Origin: Clavaria fumosa
Lineage: Eukaryota > Basidiomycota > Agaricomycetes > Agaricales > Clavariaceae
Direction of reading: 5' to 3'
Assembly: GCA_951802425.1 (NCBI GenBank)
Contig: OX637798.1
Span: 2,480,001 to 2,544,000 of the forward strand
Length of the DNA: 64,000 nucleotides
Position numbers and translations under genes: made by a program. The stretch's first letter is position 1, and each line of letters begins with the position of its first letter. Below the pieces are notes generated by a model. The model did not search any database. It was not told where the DNA came from and worked only from the letters and a program-made list of their open reading frames with translations. Shown piece by piece: positions 44,717 to 56,213 of this stretch.

Positions 44717-45861
44717 ATGTGTTTGGTTACTCTCTCTCGACCTACACATGGAATGTCCATATCAGACATCGTGTCCCTCCTATTCTGTGGCATCACTTTG
44801 AAGCACTACACGTATCACACCATGTCTCGAAAGACACTCTCACAGCTTTTAGAGAATTTCATCTTCATCTACCTCGGATTGTCGCTATTCACGCACGAGC
44901 CCGCCAAGTTCAGAGAAGGTCACGAATTACGTCAAGCCACTCTTCATCGCCATCACCATGGTCGCTGTCATCCTCCTCCTCGGATTGTCGCTACTCACGA
45001 GCCCGCCAAGTTCAGAGAAGGTCACGAATTACGTCAAGCCACTCTTCATCGCCATCACACGCTATGCCACCGTTTTTCCCTTCTCTGAGGCGATCAACTT
45101 CTTCTACAGGCACGCCCGCAGCTAGCGGCACAGAGAGCTCCCGCACTCATAACCGATGATGCTCTTCTGGGCCGGTCTGCGCGGCGCCGTCGGTGTCGCT
45201 CTGGCTGCGGGCTTCAAAGGGCCCAACGCGCAGAGGCTCCGGACGACCGTGCTCATCGTCGTCGTGCTCACTGTCATCCTCTTTGGCGGGACGTCGGCAC
45301 GGATGTTCGAGATCCTCGGAATCTGCACTGGGGTCGAGGACGAGGACGCGTCCAGCAGCGAGGAAGAGGTCGGCGGCCGTCTTCTCGGCGGCGATGAGTG
45401 GAATCACCGAAGCACGCGCCTAAGCGGACTTGGGCGATGGCGGCCATACTTTGACGACAAGCCGTCGTATCTGACGCCCAGGACTCAGGAGACAGACGTC
45501 CCCACGCGGCGACCCTGCGCGGGTCAGCACGCACTACGCGTCGTACAACCATCAGCACGGGCATGCGCAGATGCTAAACCCAAGCGTCCTGTTCTCTGCT
45601 GCGTCGTCGGAGTCATACGAGTCAGACAGGGAGGAGGTACTGCCGATGGCGCCGACGACCGCTGGTGGTGGCGGTGGTAGTCGTGGGAACGGCGGCGAGG
45701 AGGGGCAGGGGCGGACGGCGGATGGGGAGCTCGTTGGGGGTGAAGACGGCCGGTGGTTCCAGGCGCTTGACAAGCGGTATCTGCTGCCCATCTTCTCAAA
45801 CGCGACGGCGAGCCGGACGTTCCACGCGCGCAAGGCGCGGATGTGGGGGCAGGGGATGTAG
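44717..45861 (+). pseudogene. NHE 3' fragment 4 (upstream of copy E)
   Basis: The most complete NHE remnant: SLLFCGITLKHYTYHTMSRK, LSQLLENFIFIYLGLSLFT, then a frameshift into a tandemly duplicated segment (44873-44955 and 44983-45059; KVTNYVKPLFIAIT twice), RYATVFPFSEAINFFYRHAR, TAG (HARS*), FWAGLRGAVGVALAAGFKGP, LIVVVLTVILFGG, VEDEDASSSEEE, and in another frame the tail ending FSNATASRTFHARKARM with TAG at 45859. LCGITLKHY and ENFIFIYLGLSLF are conserved exchanger segments. Non-functional because of the stops and duplication. Confidence 0.83.
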
Positions 45862-46253
45862 GAGGGAGGTTGGACTCCCTGATCGAGAGCAAAGACGAGG
45901 AAAGGGGCGCTGAGGTAGATTTAGGAGGGGCGGAACGGTGGTGAGCGCCGGGACGGGAATGCGGTCAGCGTCACGGGCTCTGCGCTGCCCCTTGAGACTG
46001 TAGAAAGCCGTATGGAACGAGGACTTTCGAGCCCAAACTGAGGGCGACTCAGCTTGATGGGCAGAGCAACAGCAACAGCAGAGGTAGGTTGTCGTGAGCA
46101 GCGATACATATAAAAGTATTGAAATCAGACAAAATGAAAGTGGTAAAGATGAGGAGAGGCCGAACGACGAAAAAGCATAGATTACGCACCATTACAAGGC
46201 GAGCGCTTGAGACAAAGCCATAAGCGAGATGGAAGGGGCGGGCGTTAGTTAGA

Positions 46254-46700
46254 TTACAGTAACTCTGCGTGGCGCAGATAGTCTCGCAGTATGATTCCTT
46301 CAACTGAAGAAAACAGGCAGTCTGTCACGAGTTTGCTGTAAACAGGGTGCGGAAGAGGAGGGGGTAGTGAAAAGAGGTTTACTGGTGGCAAAAATGATCG
46401 TCGCAATTTCCGTATACTGTGCGCGCAGATACAATCAACGCGGAATCAGCTAAATGTCAATGCGCACGATGGTTGAAGTAACGTGGAAGTAACGTGGAAG
46501 AAGGAGAATAGTTCGGGGGAGTGTTTCCGGAGTATCTTCCTGAAAAATCGTCATGTCAGAGGAGGATAATAGGGCAAAAAGAGAAAGAAGAAGGACCATC
46601 TGCGTGCGCGCGAGCAAGGGGCTCGTGCACACCACATTCCACAGCCGGTAGCTGTCCACGCTCGGGTCATCCACGAGCTTCTGGGGGACGTGGTTTGGGG
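46254..46700 (-). pseudogene. Galpha 3' fragment upstream of copy E
   Basis: Same structure as 23805-24260: QKLVDDPSVDSYRLWNVVC, TSPLLARTQMVLL, TIFQEDTPETLPRTILLLPR, YFHVTSTI, last exon EGIILRDYLRHAELL with TAA at 46254-46256. The NKxD and switch regions are missing. Confidence 0.73.
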
Positions 46701-46852
46701 GAGGGCGCGAAGGTAGATTCCCGCTGCTGACATTGCAGGTCGGCGTCACATGACACCAGAGCCGGAATTGACCGCCATCGATAAGCATCGTCGATACCCT
46801 AAGCATCGTCGTCGCAAACTTGCATCTTTCGTCGACACTACTAATATCAATC
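46685..46852 (+). promoter_or_regulatory. conserved 5' flank of copy E
   Basis: GTCACATGAC at 46745-46754. One intact GATAAG (46780-46785); the second is broken to GATACC. ATG at 46853. Confidence 0.48.
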
Positions 46853-49800
46853 ATGCGCAAAGCTCTTAACACCACCCTCGCGAAGCTAAAGTCGTCTACA
46901 GGACCTCATTCTCTTGCCTTCATTAGCCTTCAGAATGCTCTTGCGCTTCTCAAGGAGGTTGCGGGGAAGTCGGGTGTACCAGGACTGCAGGAAGGTATCA
47001 AAGGATTGGTGGTTCTCCTCGATGCTATTCAAGTGCGTGAGACATCTCATTTACTGTGCCGTCGCATTACTCGCTAACCATCCACACAGAAAACCTCACA
47101 GAATAACAGTGACTTGGAATCACTCGACCGTCGTGTTCGAGACTTGCATATCATGCTGCAAGAGGCATCTGATAGCGGGACCCTGACTACAGCAATGACT
47201 GACCGTATCAACCACTTGTCTGAGTGAGTCACCATCTCCCCAGTGTAATATTTTGTCAATCTCAGTCTCGAATGGCAGATCATGGAAGTCTGTCGGTGAA
47301 CAGGCACAGCGTATGATCACGCGCAACCACTTGAGGCGTTTCCTCACTCGCGACCGTGATACTGTTGAGATTATGGGCCTCATCTCTGCAATCAATGACT
47401 CAATACATCAATTTCTGGTAAGTAAATGGCCTGTACTTTTCAGAGACCATGATTGAGTGGTGGCTACCCCAAGGTTCAAAGTACACTTGCCATTGAGTCC
47501 GCCCTTGGAGTAAGTTCATAAAGTAACATAGTTACTCAGATGTGACTGACTAATTGCTAGGAACATGCTGCCCGAGCTGAGGAACATGCTGCCCGAGTTG
47601 AGGAACATGCTGCTCGAGCTGAGGCTAGCCTTCAGGTTTGTCTCTTCCTGTCAGTGTCCTTATCTTGTTCATTATGTTCATCATATAATTAATTTATCAG
47701 GAAATCAAGACAAGGCTCGATGACTACAGTATGGTTTATTCATAATTTGATTTAGTGCTTTACTTATGTTTGGTCCGCAGCTGGTCTCAATCTGCCTCAT
47801 GCCACCACTGCTGGCTTCAGTTGCAACAATAAGCTAGTCCCATGTCTTGATGGTACTCGGAAACAGATTCTTGATGAGCTATATCAATGGATTGGTCATG
47901 ATATCGAAGACCTCTCCCAGGAGGGCATACTCACATCCTCTGACCATTTATGTGTCATGGGGACTCGGCAGATATTTTGGATCAATGGTGTAGCTGGGAG
48001 TGGGAAGACTACAATTGCTTACTCTGCTGCAGAGTTCTCTGAGGACAAAGGAATGCTTGCTGCAAGCTTCTTCTGCTCCAGGGATAATGCTGATTGCAGC
48101 AACCTTAATTTGGATTTCACCACCATTGCCTATCAGTTGGGACAGTTTTGTCCAGAGTTCAAGGCTGGTCTTGCAGAAGTGATCAGGTCAAATCCTGATA
48201 TTGTCTATTCCAATGTCTCCTATCAGTTGAAAAAGATGATTGTCAAGCCATTGCTTGCTATGAGGAATAGGTTTCCTCAAGGTTTAGTGGTGATTGATGC
48301 TCTGGATGAATGCAAGGATGACAGTTCTACATCCACCATTCTGGCATCTTTGTCTCAACACATTGACAAGTTGTCCCCATTGCAATTCCTCATCACCAGT
48401 AGACCAATTCTCCAGATCACTGGAGCTTTTCAACATCCACATCTCATCAATACAACCAGGCCATTGATTCTTCATCAAGTCAAGTTGGATGTCATTAAAA
48501 ATGATATCCAGTACTATCTGAAATGGCACCTTGGTGCCATCAAGCAGAAATATCACATTCCTGGTACCTGGCCATCTTCAAGAGATGTTGAAGACTTGAC
48601 CCAAATGTCTTCAGGCCTGTTCATATTTGCTGCTACTGCAGCAAGATTCATTGATGCTGCTGATCCCAGGGGGCAATTGAAGATACTTTTGAACACTAAA
48701 TCTGCTACTGGCTTCTCTCCTCTGCAGCATCTGGATCAGTTGTACTCCCAAGTGCTCAACACTGCATTCCCAGATATTTCTGATCACTCTGGAGCCAAAT
48801 TGCAATTGGTTCTGGGTGCCATTGTCACCCTTCAGGATCCTCTCCCATCAGATCAATTGGAGGATTTGCTTGGTTTTGATGTCTATGGTTATCTTCAGCA
48901 TTTACAGGCAATCATCACCCTTCCGAATGATAGTGTTGGAGTTATTAGATTGATCCACCCATCATTCTTTGATTTCATTGTGGATTCTACCAGATGCCAT
49001 GATGAGCAGTTTAGAATCAATCTTCAAGAGCAGCACACCATCATGGCAGAGAAATGCTTGACCATGATGAAAAGGTTAAAGAAGGATATTTGTGGCATAA
49101 GAGATCCCACCAAATTCAATCATGAGGTTCCAGATCTCCCAGAGATGATATCCAATCACATCTCATGCAGCCTGCAGTATGCATGTAGATATTGGGGTGT
49201 GCATGTTTGCAGTGGCAAGCTTTCAAGTGATGTGTTGAAGCTTCTAGAGGATTTCTGCTCAAATCATTTATTACACTGGATTGAGGTCTGCAGCCTTCTT
49301 GGGCATCTGAGAAATGCATTGCAAATGTTGGCATCTGTGCATGCCTGTCTTGCAGTAAGTGCATATCCTTGTCAGTTGAGGTTGTCAAAACTAACATGTA
49401 ATCCTTTCTGCAGATCAGGAAAGATGTGCACATGACAGTCTCAGCACTGTTATATGATGGTCAAAGATTGATTCAAGAGTTCTTTCCAGCCATCAGTGTA
49501 TCTGCCTTGCAGGTGTATTTTACAGCTTTGCCCTTCACCCCAACTGGCACTGAATTATACAATACCTATCATAAGCAGATGGAGGGTGCAGTGATAGTGC
49601 AAGGGGCATTACCAAAAGAATGGAGTGCATGTATACAAGTCATAGAGGGCCATTCTGATCATGTCACCTCAGTGTCATTGTCTCCAGATGGCACAAGGAT
49701 AATTTCAGGGTCTTTTGACAAGACAGTGAGAGTATGGGATGCAGTCACTGGTGCTCATCTGCAGACACTTGAGGGCCATTCTAATAAGGTCACTTCAGTG

Positions 49801-51393
49801 TCATTCTCTCCAGATGGCACAAGGGTAGTTTCAGGGTCTTCTGATGATACAGTAAGAGTGTGGGATGCAGTCACTGGTGCTCATCTGCAGACACTTGAGG
49901 GCCATTTTGGTTGTGTCATGTCAGTGTCATTCTCTTCAGATGGCACAAGGGTAGTTTCAGGGTCTGTAGACAGGACAGTGAGATTGTGGGATGCAGTCAC
50001 TGGTGCTCATCTGAAGACACTTGAAGGCCATACTGGTTGGGTCACATCAGTGTCATTCTCTCCACATGGCACAAGGATAGTTTCAGGGTCTCATGACAAG
50101 ACAGTGAGAGTGTGGGATACAGTCACTGGTGCTCATCTGCAGACACTTGAAGGCCATTCTGAGTTGGTCATGTCAGTGTCATTCTCTCCAGATGGCACAA
50201 GGATTGTTTCAGGGTCTCATGACAGGACAGTGAGAGTGTGGGATGCAGTCACTGGTGCTCATCTGCAGACACTTGAGGGCCATTCTTATGTGGTCATGTC
50301 AGTGTCATTCTCTTCAGATGGCACAAGGATTGTTTCAGGGTCTTATGACAAGACAGTGAGAGTGTGGGATGCAGTCACTGGTGCTCATCTGCAGATGCTT
50401 GAGGGCCATTCTTATGTGGTCATGTCAGTGTCATTCTCTCCAGATGGCACAAGGATAGTTTCAGGGTCCAATGACAAGGCAGTGAGAGTGTGGGATGTCA
50501 CTGGTGCTCATCTGAAGACACTTGAAGGCCATTCTGAGTGTGTCACATCAATGTCATTCTCTCCAGATGACACAAGGATTGTTTCAGGGTCTGGTGACAA
50601 GATGGTGAGAGTGTGGGATACAGTCACTGGTGCTCATCTGCAGACACTTGAGGGCCATTCTCATTGGGTCACATCAATGTCATTCTCTCCAGATGGCACA
50701 AGGATTGTTTCAGGGTCTGGGGATAAGACAGGGAGAGTGTGGGATACAGTCACTGGTGCTCATCTGCAGACACTTGAGGGCCATTCTAGTTGGGTCAGAT
50801 CAGTGTCATTCTCTCCAGATGGCACAAGGATTGTTTCAGGGTCTGATGACCAGACAGTGAGAGTGTGGGATACAGTCACTGGTGCTCATCTGCAGACACT
50901 TGAGGGCCATTCTCATTGGATCACATCAGTGTCATTCTCTCCAGATGGTTCAAGGATTGTTTCAGGGTCTTATGACAAGACAGTGAGAGTGTGGGATACA
51001 GTCACTGGTGCTCATCTGCAAACACTTGAGGGCCATTCTGACATTGTCAACTCAGTGTCATTCTCTCCAGATGGCACAAGGATTGTTTCAGGGTCAGATG
51101 ATGAGACAGTGAGAATATGGGATGCAGGAACTGGGGTCCTTCACATCATTCACTGTGATTCAAACAAGGGGAGGTCATGGCCATACCTCATCAATAATGG
51201 GTGGATATCCACTTCTTTCACAAGGCATAAGCTTTGTTGGATTCCTGTGACTTATCGTGACATATATGCATCCACTATTGATCAAGTGGCAGGGGTTGCA
51301 CCCCAGAATTCCATCATTTCCCTCCAATTCACTGCCTTGCATTCCTACCTCCATACACAGTTTCAAATACCTCTGCCTTCATATCATTCTTAG
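46853..51393 (+). CDS. NACHT-WD40 NLR-like protein, copy E (12 WD40 repeats)
   Basis: Exons 46853-47032, 47090-47223, 47279-47417, 47474-47509, 47561-47635, 47701-47728, 47781-49354 and 49414-51393; 1381 residues, intact. N-terminal helical domain (RKALNTTLAKLKSS), three heptads, NACHT with GVAGSGKTT and LVVIDALDE. Exon 7 is the most divergent of the set (YSAAEFSEDKG, LLGFDVYGYLQHLQAI). The 12 WD40 repeats are more heterogeneous than in other copies (EGHSNKV, EGHFGCV, EGHTGWV, EGHSELV, EGHSYVV twice, EGHSDIV); the seventh has a one-codon deletion (WDVTGAH). The C-terminal tail resembles A and C (CDSNKGRSWPY), while exon 8's start resembles D. Probably functional. Confidence 0.93.
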
Positions 51394-52238
51394 CTCTTGT
51401 CCATGGGATTCCCCACCAAGCACAGGCCCAGGGGTGTGAAGATGGTGAAATGAGGAATAAAATGACTTGAATCAAAATGTGTACTCAAATCTTAGTGAGA
51501 GGATTTGCATAACAGCCTCAGTCATTTCTTTTGTATGTCAGAGGTTTGAATAATAATCAGAGCTGCCAAACTGCTTCAGGAAGCCTTGTGCCATTGCCAC
51601 ATTGGTTCCAAGTCCATAAGCACAGCACTTCCCATCATCAAATATGTAGCCCCCAGAGACTTCCTGACACAGTTATTTTTTCATGCAACATGCTTAGGCA
51701 AGAAGATATACAGGTATTGTTAGAAAGCCATGCCCCAATGGGTTGAAGCAAGAATGTTATGATAGCACCATCACACTAACAAATTTACCTCAACAGAGAC
51801 AAAGCTGATAATGAGCAGAGGCAAAGCTGACAACAGACAAAGTGATGCTGATGTACAGAGAAGGAAAAATACACTTCATGCTAAACAATGAAGAGACATA
51901 TTATCATATATTTTGATCAAGATTACATCCAGGTCAGAAGATAATGATGGATACAGCTGGTCACTGCAGGAACGGAAAGAAGGCCAAAATAAAACAAAAA
52001 AAAAGGAAGAAAAAAGAAATTAACAAGAGACAACACTGCTGAGATGCACGAGGGGAGTCGTTCCGCACTGACGACTATCATGAGCGAGTGGCGATAGATA
52101 CAAAAAAAAGACAAGAAAAGGGGGAGAGGGTAAAGGTGGGGAGAGGCTGAATGGCCGAATGGCGAAAAAAGAATAGATTATGAACTATTACAAGGCGAGC
52201 GCTTGAGACAAAGCCGCGAAATGAGAGGGCGGGGGCGT
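51394..52238. other. spacer after copy E
   Basis: NLR and Galpha 3' flanks as elsewhere; AATAAA-type hexamer near 51455. No gene seen. Confidence 0.55.
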
Positions 52239-54145
52239 TTACATTAGTTCCATGTGGCGCAGATGGTCTCACAGTATGATCTCTTCAACTAAGAGAAGGT
52301 GGGTGGTTGGTTAGTCACAAGCTCGCTGCAGACAGGGTGCGAATGGGGAGGGGAGACCAGAGGAGGCTTATCGGTGCCCAGGTTGACCGCCGTGGATTCC
52401 GTATCCTGTGTGCACAGATGCCATCAACGCGGAATGGGTAAAACGAAGGCCAATACGTACGATGACTGAAGTAAGGTGGAAGAAGAAGGGGCGTGGCTCG
52501 AGGGAGTGTTTCCGTTGTATCTCCCTGAGTATTGCTGGAAGTCTTGAGAAGGCAACCATCAAACAATAAGGAAAGAAGCGAAATGAAATGGGATAGAACG
52601 ACACGAACACTTGGTCACAGTACGCAGATCGTTCTTCCGATTACCAAAGCTGGGGACGCTGTCCCTGATGCGGACGCCGCGGCGCAGCTTCGAGTCGAGG
52701 ATGTCGCACTGGTTGAGGAAGAGGATCATCTGCGTTTGCGCGAGCCACTTGCACACGCACGCCGCCTGCCACAGCAGGTAGTTGTCTTCGAGCCGGTTCA
52801 CGCGCCGGTCCTGCTCGAGCTTCCCGTCGAAGCACGAGATGGGCGCGAGGAAGATGATCGCGTTCATGTCGTCGAAGGAGGAGTACCATGCCGCGCGCTG
52901 TGTGAAGACGTGGTCAGTCGGCCTTGAGTATAAATGGTACGCACGGATGACCGGGTCCCGCCCACATCGTACATGAGCCATTTCTGGCCAACCCTGCGAC
53001 CTGTATCGATCCAACGGAGGGGCGGTCAGGATGAAGGCCGCTTTCAAAGGGAGGGGGGGGGAAATAAAGAGAATGGAACGCACTGTGGTCAAACACGAAT
53101 TTGTACTCTTGCACGCTAAGCGTGCGCAGACGGGCTCGAATGACATCTGCGTCCGTCGGCTGGTAGTGGCGCGTAGCGGCTCGCTCGACGTCGTTCAGGA
53201 AGCTGCGCGGGGGCAAAGCGGGTCAGCACGGAGCACAGCAACGAAAGAGCAATAATAATGATAAAGCAATAGTACTGACCACCAGGTCGATACGCATAAT
53301 CCTGGGGTCTCCTCAAGCCTGACGTTCCGCTTGGCCAGAGCAGACCGCAACATAGGATCCTCCCATATCGCCTTCATGTCGTCCGCGCACGACGCAATGA
53401 CTTCCGTGATGTCGTTCAGTTCTGCGCCCCAACCGCGCCTCGCAACGCGGGGGTCGGCTGCTGTGCCTCTCCCGTAGCAGCAGCCGCAGCGGCGGCGGCC
53501 CGCCCACAGCGGAAGCGGTCCAGCGCGGTCTTCCACCCGTTGCGCGAGTTGATCAAGAACTCTCGCTGCTGCTGCACGCCGAACGCCGCGACGGTCGCGG
53601 GGCTCGTGTCCGCATCGTCGAACGGAGCGGCGGTCGTGATGAAGGTGGAGTGCACCTCGCTCGCGGCGGCGCCGAGACGCCGATCTAGGTCCGTCTGGAC
53701 GCGTGCGACGAGAGACGCCGGGTGTGGGCGGCAGAGGAGGAGGGGAGAGAGGGCGTGGAGGTTTTGGAGCGCCTGGCTATTTCGTCGGAGAGGAGGTCGA
53801 ACACGGTGTTGACATTACGGACGTGGTTGAGCTGGATGACGGCGCGCCATGAGGCGCGTTCTTCCTGCTATTCACGGCGTAGGTGATCAGCATGTGAAAA
53901 AGTGGGTTGATAATGGGTGTGAGAGAAATAATAAGACCCACTGCTCTCGTTCTGTCCCAGGAGGAGGACCTTGACGGGGCGCTGAGCGCTGCCTTCTTCT
54001 GGCGGATCTACTCGTCGATCTCCTGGCTGAAGCGGCGGGCGTGGAACTCGGCAAACTCGCGCGCCTCGCGCTGTGCGGGCGTCTCGTCGCACGGGGGAGC
54101 GAGGGCAACGGCGAGGGGGGGGTCGTCGTCACTGATGCGCGGCAT
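52239..54145 (-). pseudogene. Galpha subunit pseudogene 5 (after copy E)
   Basis: ATG at 54145, TAG in the N-terminal helix (54008-54010), TAG for Trp (53868-53870), no GKS microexon, NKxD changed to FLNQCD, end EEIILRDHLRHMELM-like at 52239. The block 53279-53870 is near-identical to 30800-31390 of pseudogene 3, while flanking parts are less similar, so it is a mosaic. It contains NDVERAATRHYQPTDADVIR and the switch-I segment RLRTLSVQEYKF. Non-functional. Confidence 0.84.
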
Positions 54146-54544
54146 GTCTTGGACGGGAATTCTGAGTGGATGGATGGGAGGAAGGACAGGGGAAGGGACG
54201 TGAGATGGACGGGTGCGATGATGTGGACAAGTGCTGAACGCTGAGGCGCGAGATGGGTGTCGGAGGTGGGGAAGAGGGAGGAGGAGGAGGAGGAGGAGGA
54301 GGGAGCTGTGAGCATCGTAGGTTTAAAAAGAGGACAGAAATTTCGTAATTGAATCGTCGAATGGAATTCCTTCCCCAAACTGCAGGTGAACCATCGATCG
54401 GAGAAACGAGTACTTCGCATTCGACCGAGATTTGATGAGTCAGAGACTAGCGATGACATCATCGTTGATTCACAACCTAGCACCATGACCACGCACACAG
54501 AAAGCTCTATCTAATCTCAGATTGGCCGATCTCAGCTACAAGCT
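54146..54544. promoter_or_regulatory. divergent spacer between Galpha 5 and NHE 5
   Basis: GGA-repeat tract near 54277-54303, TGAGTCA near 54435 and GATGACATCATCG near 54451. No gene seen. Confidence 0.4.
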
Positions 54545-54690
54545 TAGGCGCGTGCTTCATCCATCGCCGCCGTCCTCCTCCTCGTTGTTGGGCCCTTACT
54601 TGCCCTCGACCCCTGTGTGGATTCCAGAGATCTCGAGCATCCGTACCCATGTCCCGCCAAAGAAGATGATAGCGAGCACGACGCCGACGA
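54545..54690 (-). pseudogene. inverted NHE fragment
   Basis: About 145 bp of NHE sequence in reverse orientation. Read on the - strand it matches the last transmembrane segment and acidic tail of NHE 1 (VIFFGGTWVRMLEI ... EEEDGGDG). It abuts the forward NHE tail at about 54690, so a small inversion has occurred inside NHE 5. Confidence 0.7.
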
Positions 54691-55073
54691 GCTGCGTATC
54701 TGACGCATAGGAGACAGACGTCCCCACGTGGCGACACTGCGCGGGTCAGCACGCACTACGCGTCGTACAACCATCAGCACGGGCATGCGCAGATGATAAA
54801 CCCAGGCGCGCTGTTCTCTGCCGCGTCGTCGGAGTCGTACGAGTCTGACGGAGAGGAGGTACTACCGATGGCGCCGACGACGTCCGCTGGTGGTGGTGGT
54901 CGTGGGAACGGCGGCGAGGAGGGCCAGGGGCGGACGGTGGATGGGGAGCTCGTTGGGGGTGAGGACGGTCGGTGGTTCCAGGCGCTTGACAAGCGGTATC
55001 TGCTGCCAATCTTCTCGAAGGTGACAGCGAGTCGGACGTTCCACGCGTGCAAGGCGCGGATGTGGGGGCAGGG
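54690..55073 (+). pseudogene. NHE 3' fragment 5 (upstream of copy F)
   Basis: Only the cytosolic tail remains: from about 54793, INPGALFSAASSESYESDGE, EEVLPMAPTTSAGGGG, GEDGRWFQALDKRYLLPIFS and TASRTFHACKARM. The usual stop after WGQGM is lost (GIW). No transmembrane part on this strand. Confidence 0.75.
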
Positions 55074-55656
55074 GATATGGGAAAGAGACTGGACACTCCG
55101 ATCGAGAGCGAAGGCGAGGCGAGGAAAGGGGCGCGGAGGTAAATTTAGGAGGGGCGCTGGGGCGGAACGGTGGGACGGGAATGTGGTCAGTGTCACGGGC
55201 CCTGCTCTGCCCGGATTTTCGAGCCCAAAACTGAGGGCGTCTCTGCTTGATGGGCAGAGCAACAGCAACAGCAGAGATAGGTTGTTTGTAATATTCATAC
55301 GCAGTTAGCTTCGGGCTGCCTAGTCTGCTTAAACATTGCATATTCATATTTGATCAGGATTACATCCAGGTCAAAGGTGACTGATAGATACGGCTAGTCG
55401 GAACGGACAGAAGACCAAAATCAATATATAAAGAAACAGCATCACAGAGATGGACGAGGAGGTATACCGCGTTGTAAGGTTGACCACTATCATGAGGGAG
55501 TAGCGATACATATAAAAGTATGAAATCAGACAAGAGATGAAAGTGGTCAAGATGGGGAGAGGCCGAACGACGAAAAAGCATAGATTACGCACCATTACAA
55601 GGCGAGGGCTTGAGACAAAGCCATAAGCGAGATGGAAGGGGTGGGCGTTAGTTAGA

Positions 55657-56095
55657 TTACAGTAGCTCTGCGTGGCGCAGATAGTCTCGCAGTATGATTC
55701 CTTCAACTGAAGAAAACAGGCAGTCAGTCACGAGTTTGGTGTAGACAGGGTGCGGAAGAGGAGGGGGCAGTGAAAAGAGGTTTACTGGTGGCAAAAATGA
55801 TCGTCGCGATTTGCGTATGCTGTGCGCGCAGATACAATCAATGCGGAATCAGCTAAATGTCAATGCGCACGACGACTGAAGTAACGTGGAAGTAACGTAG
55901 AAGAAGAAGGAGAATAGTTCGGGGGAGTGTTTCCGGCGTATCTTCCTGAAAAATCGTCATGTTAATAGGGCAAAAAGAGAAAGAAGAAGCGTTGAGGAGG
56001 ACCATGTGCGCGCGAGCAAGGGGCTCGTGCACACCACATTCCACAGCCGGTAGCTGTCCACGCTCGGGTCCTCCACGAACTTCTGGGGGTGGAGG
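55657..56095 (-). pseudogene. Galpha 3' fragment upstream of copy F
   Basis: As upstream of C and E but shorter: GPERGQLPAVECGVHEPLAR lies in the shifted frame of VDSYRLWNVVCTSPLLAR, followed by TIFQEDTPETLPRTILLLLL and YFHVTSV, and the last exon ending RHAELL with TAA at 55657-55659. Non-functional. Confidence 0.68.
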
Positions 56096-56213
56096 GCGCG
56101 AAGGTAGATTCCCATGGCAGGTCGGCGTCACATGACACCAGAGCCGGAATTGACCGCCATCGATAAGCATCGTCGCAAACTTGCGTCTTTCGTCGACACT
56201 ACTAGTATCAATC
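56090..56213 (+). promoter_or_regulatory. conserved 5' flank of copy F
   Basis: GTCACATGAC at 56127-56136 and one GATAAG at 56162-56167; ATG at 56214. Slightly shorter than in the other copies. Confidence 0.48.
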
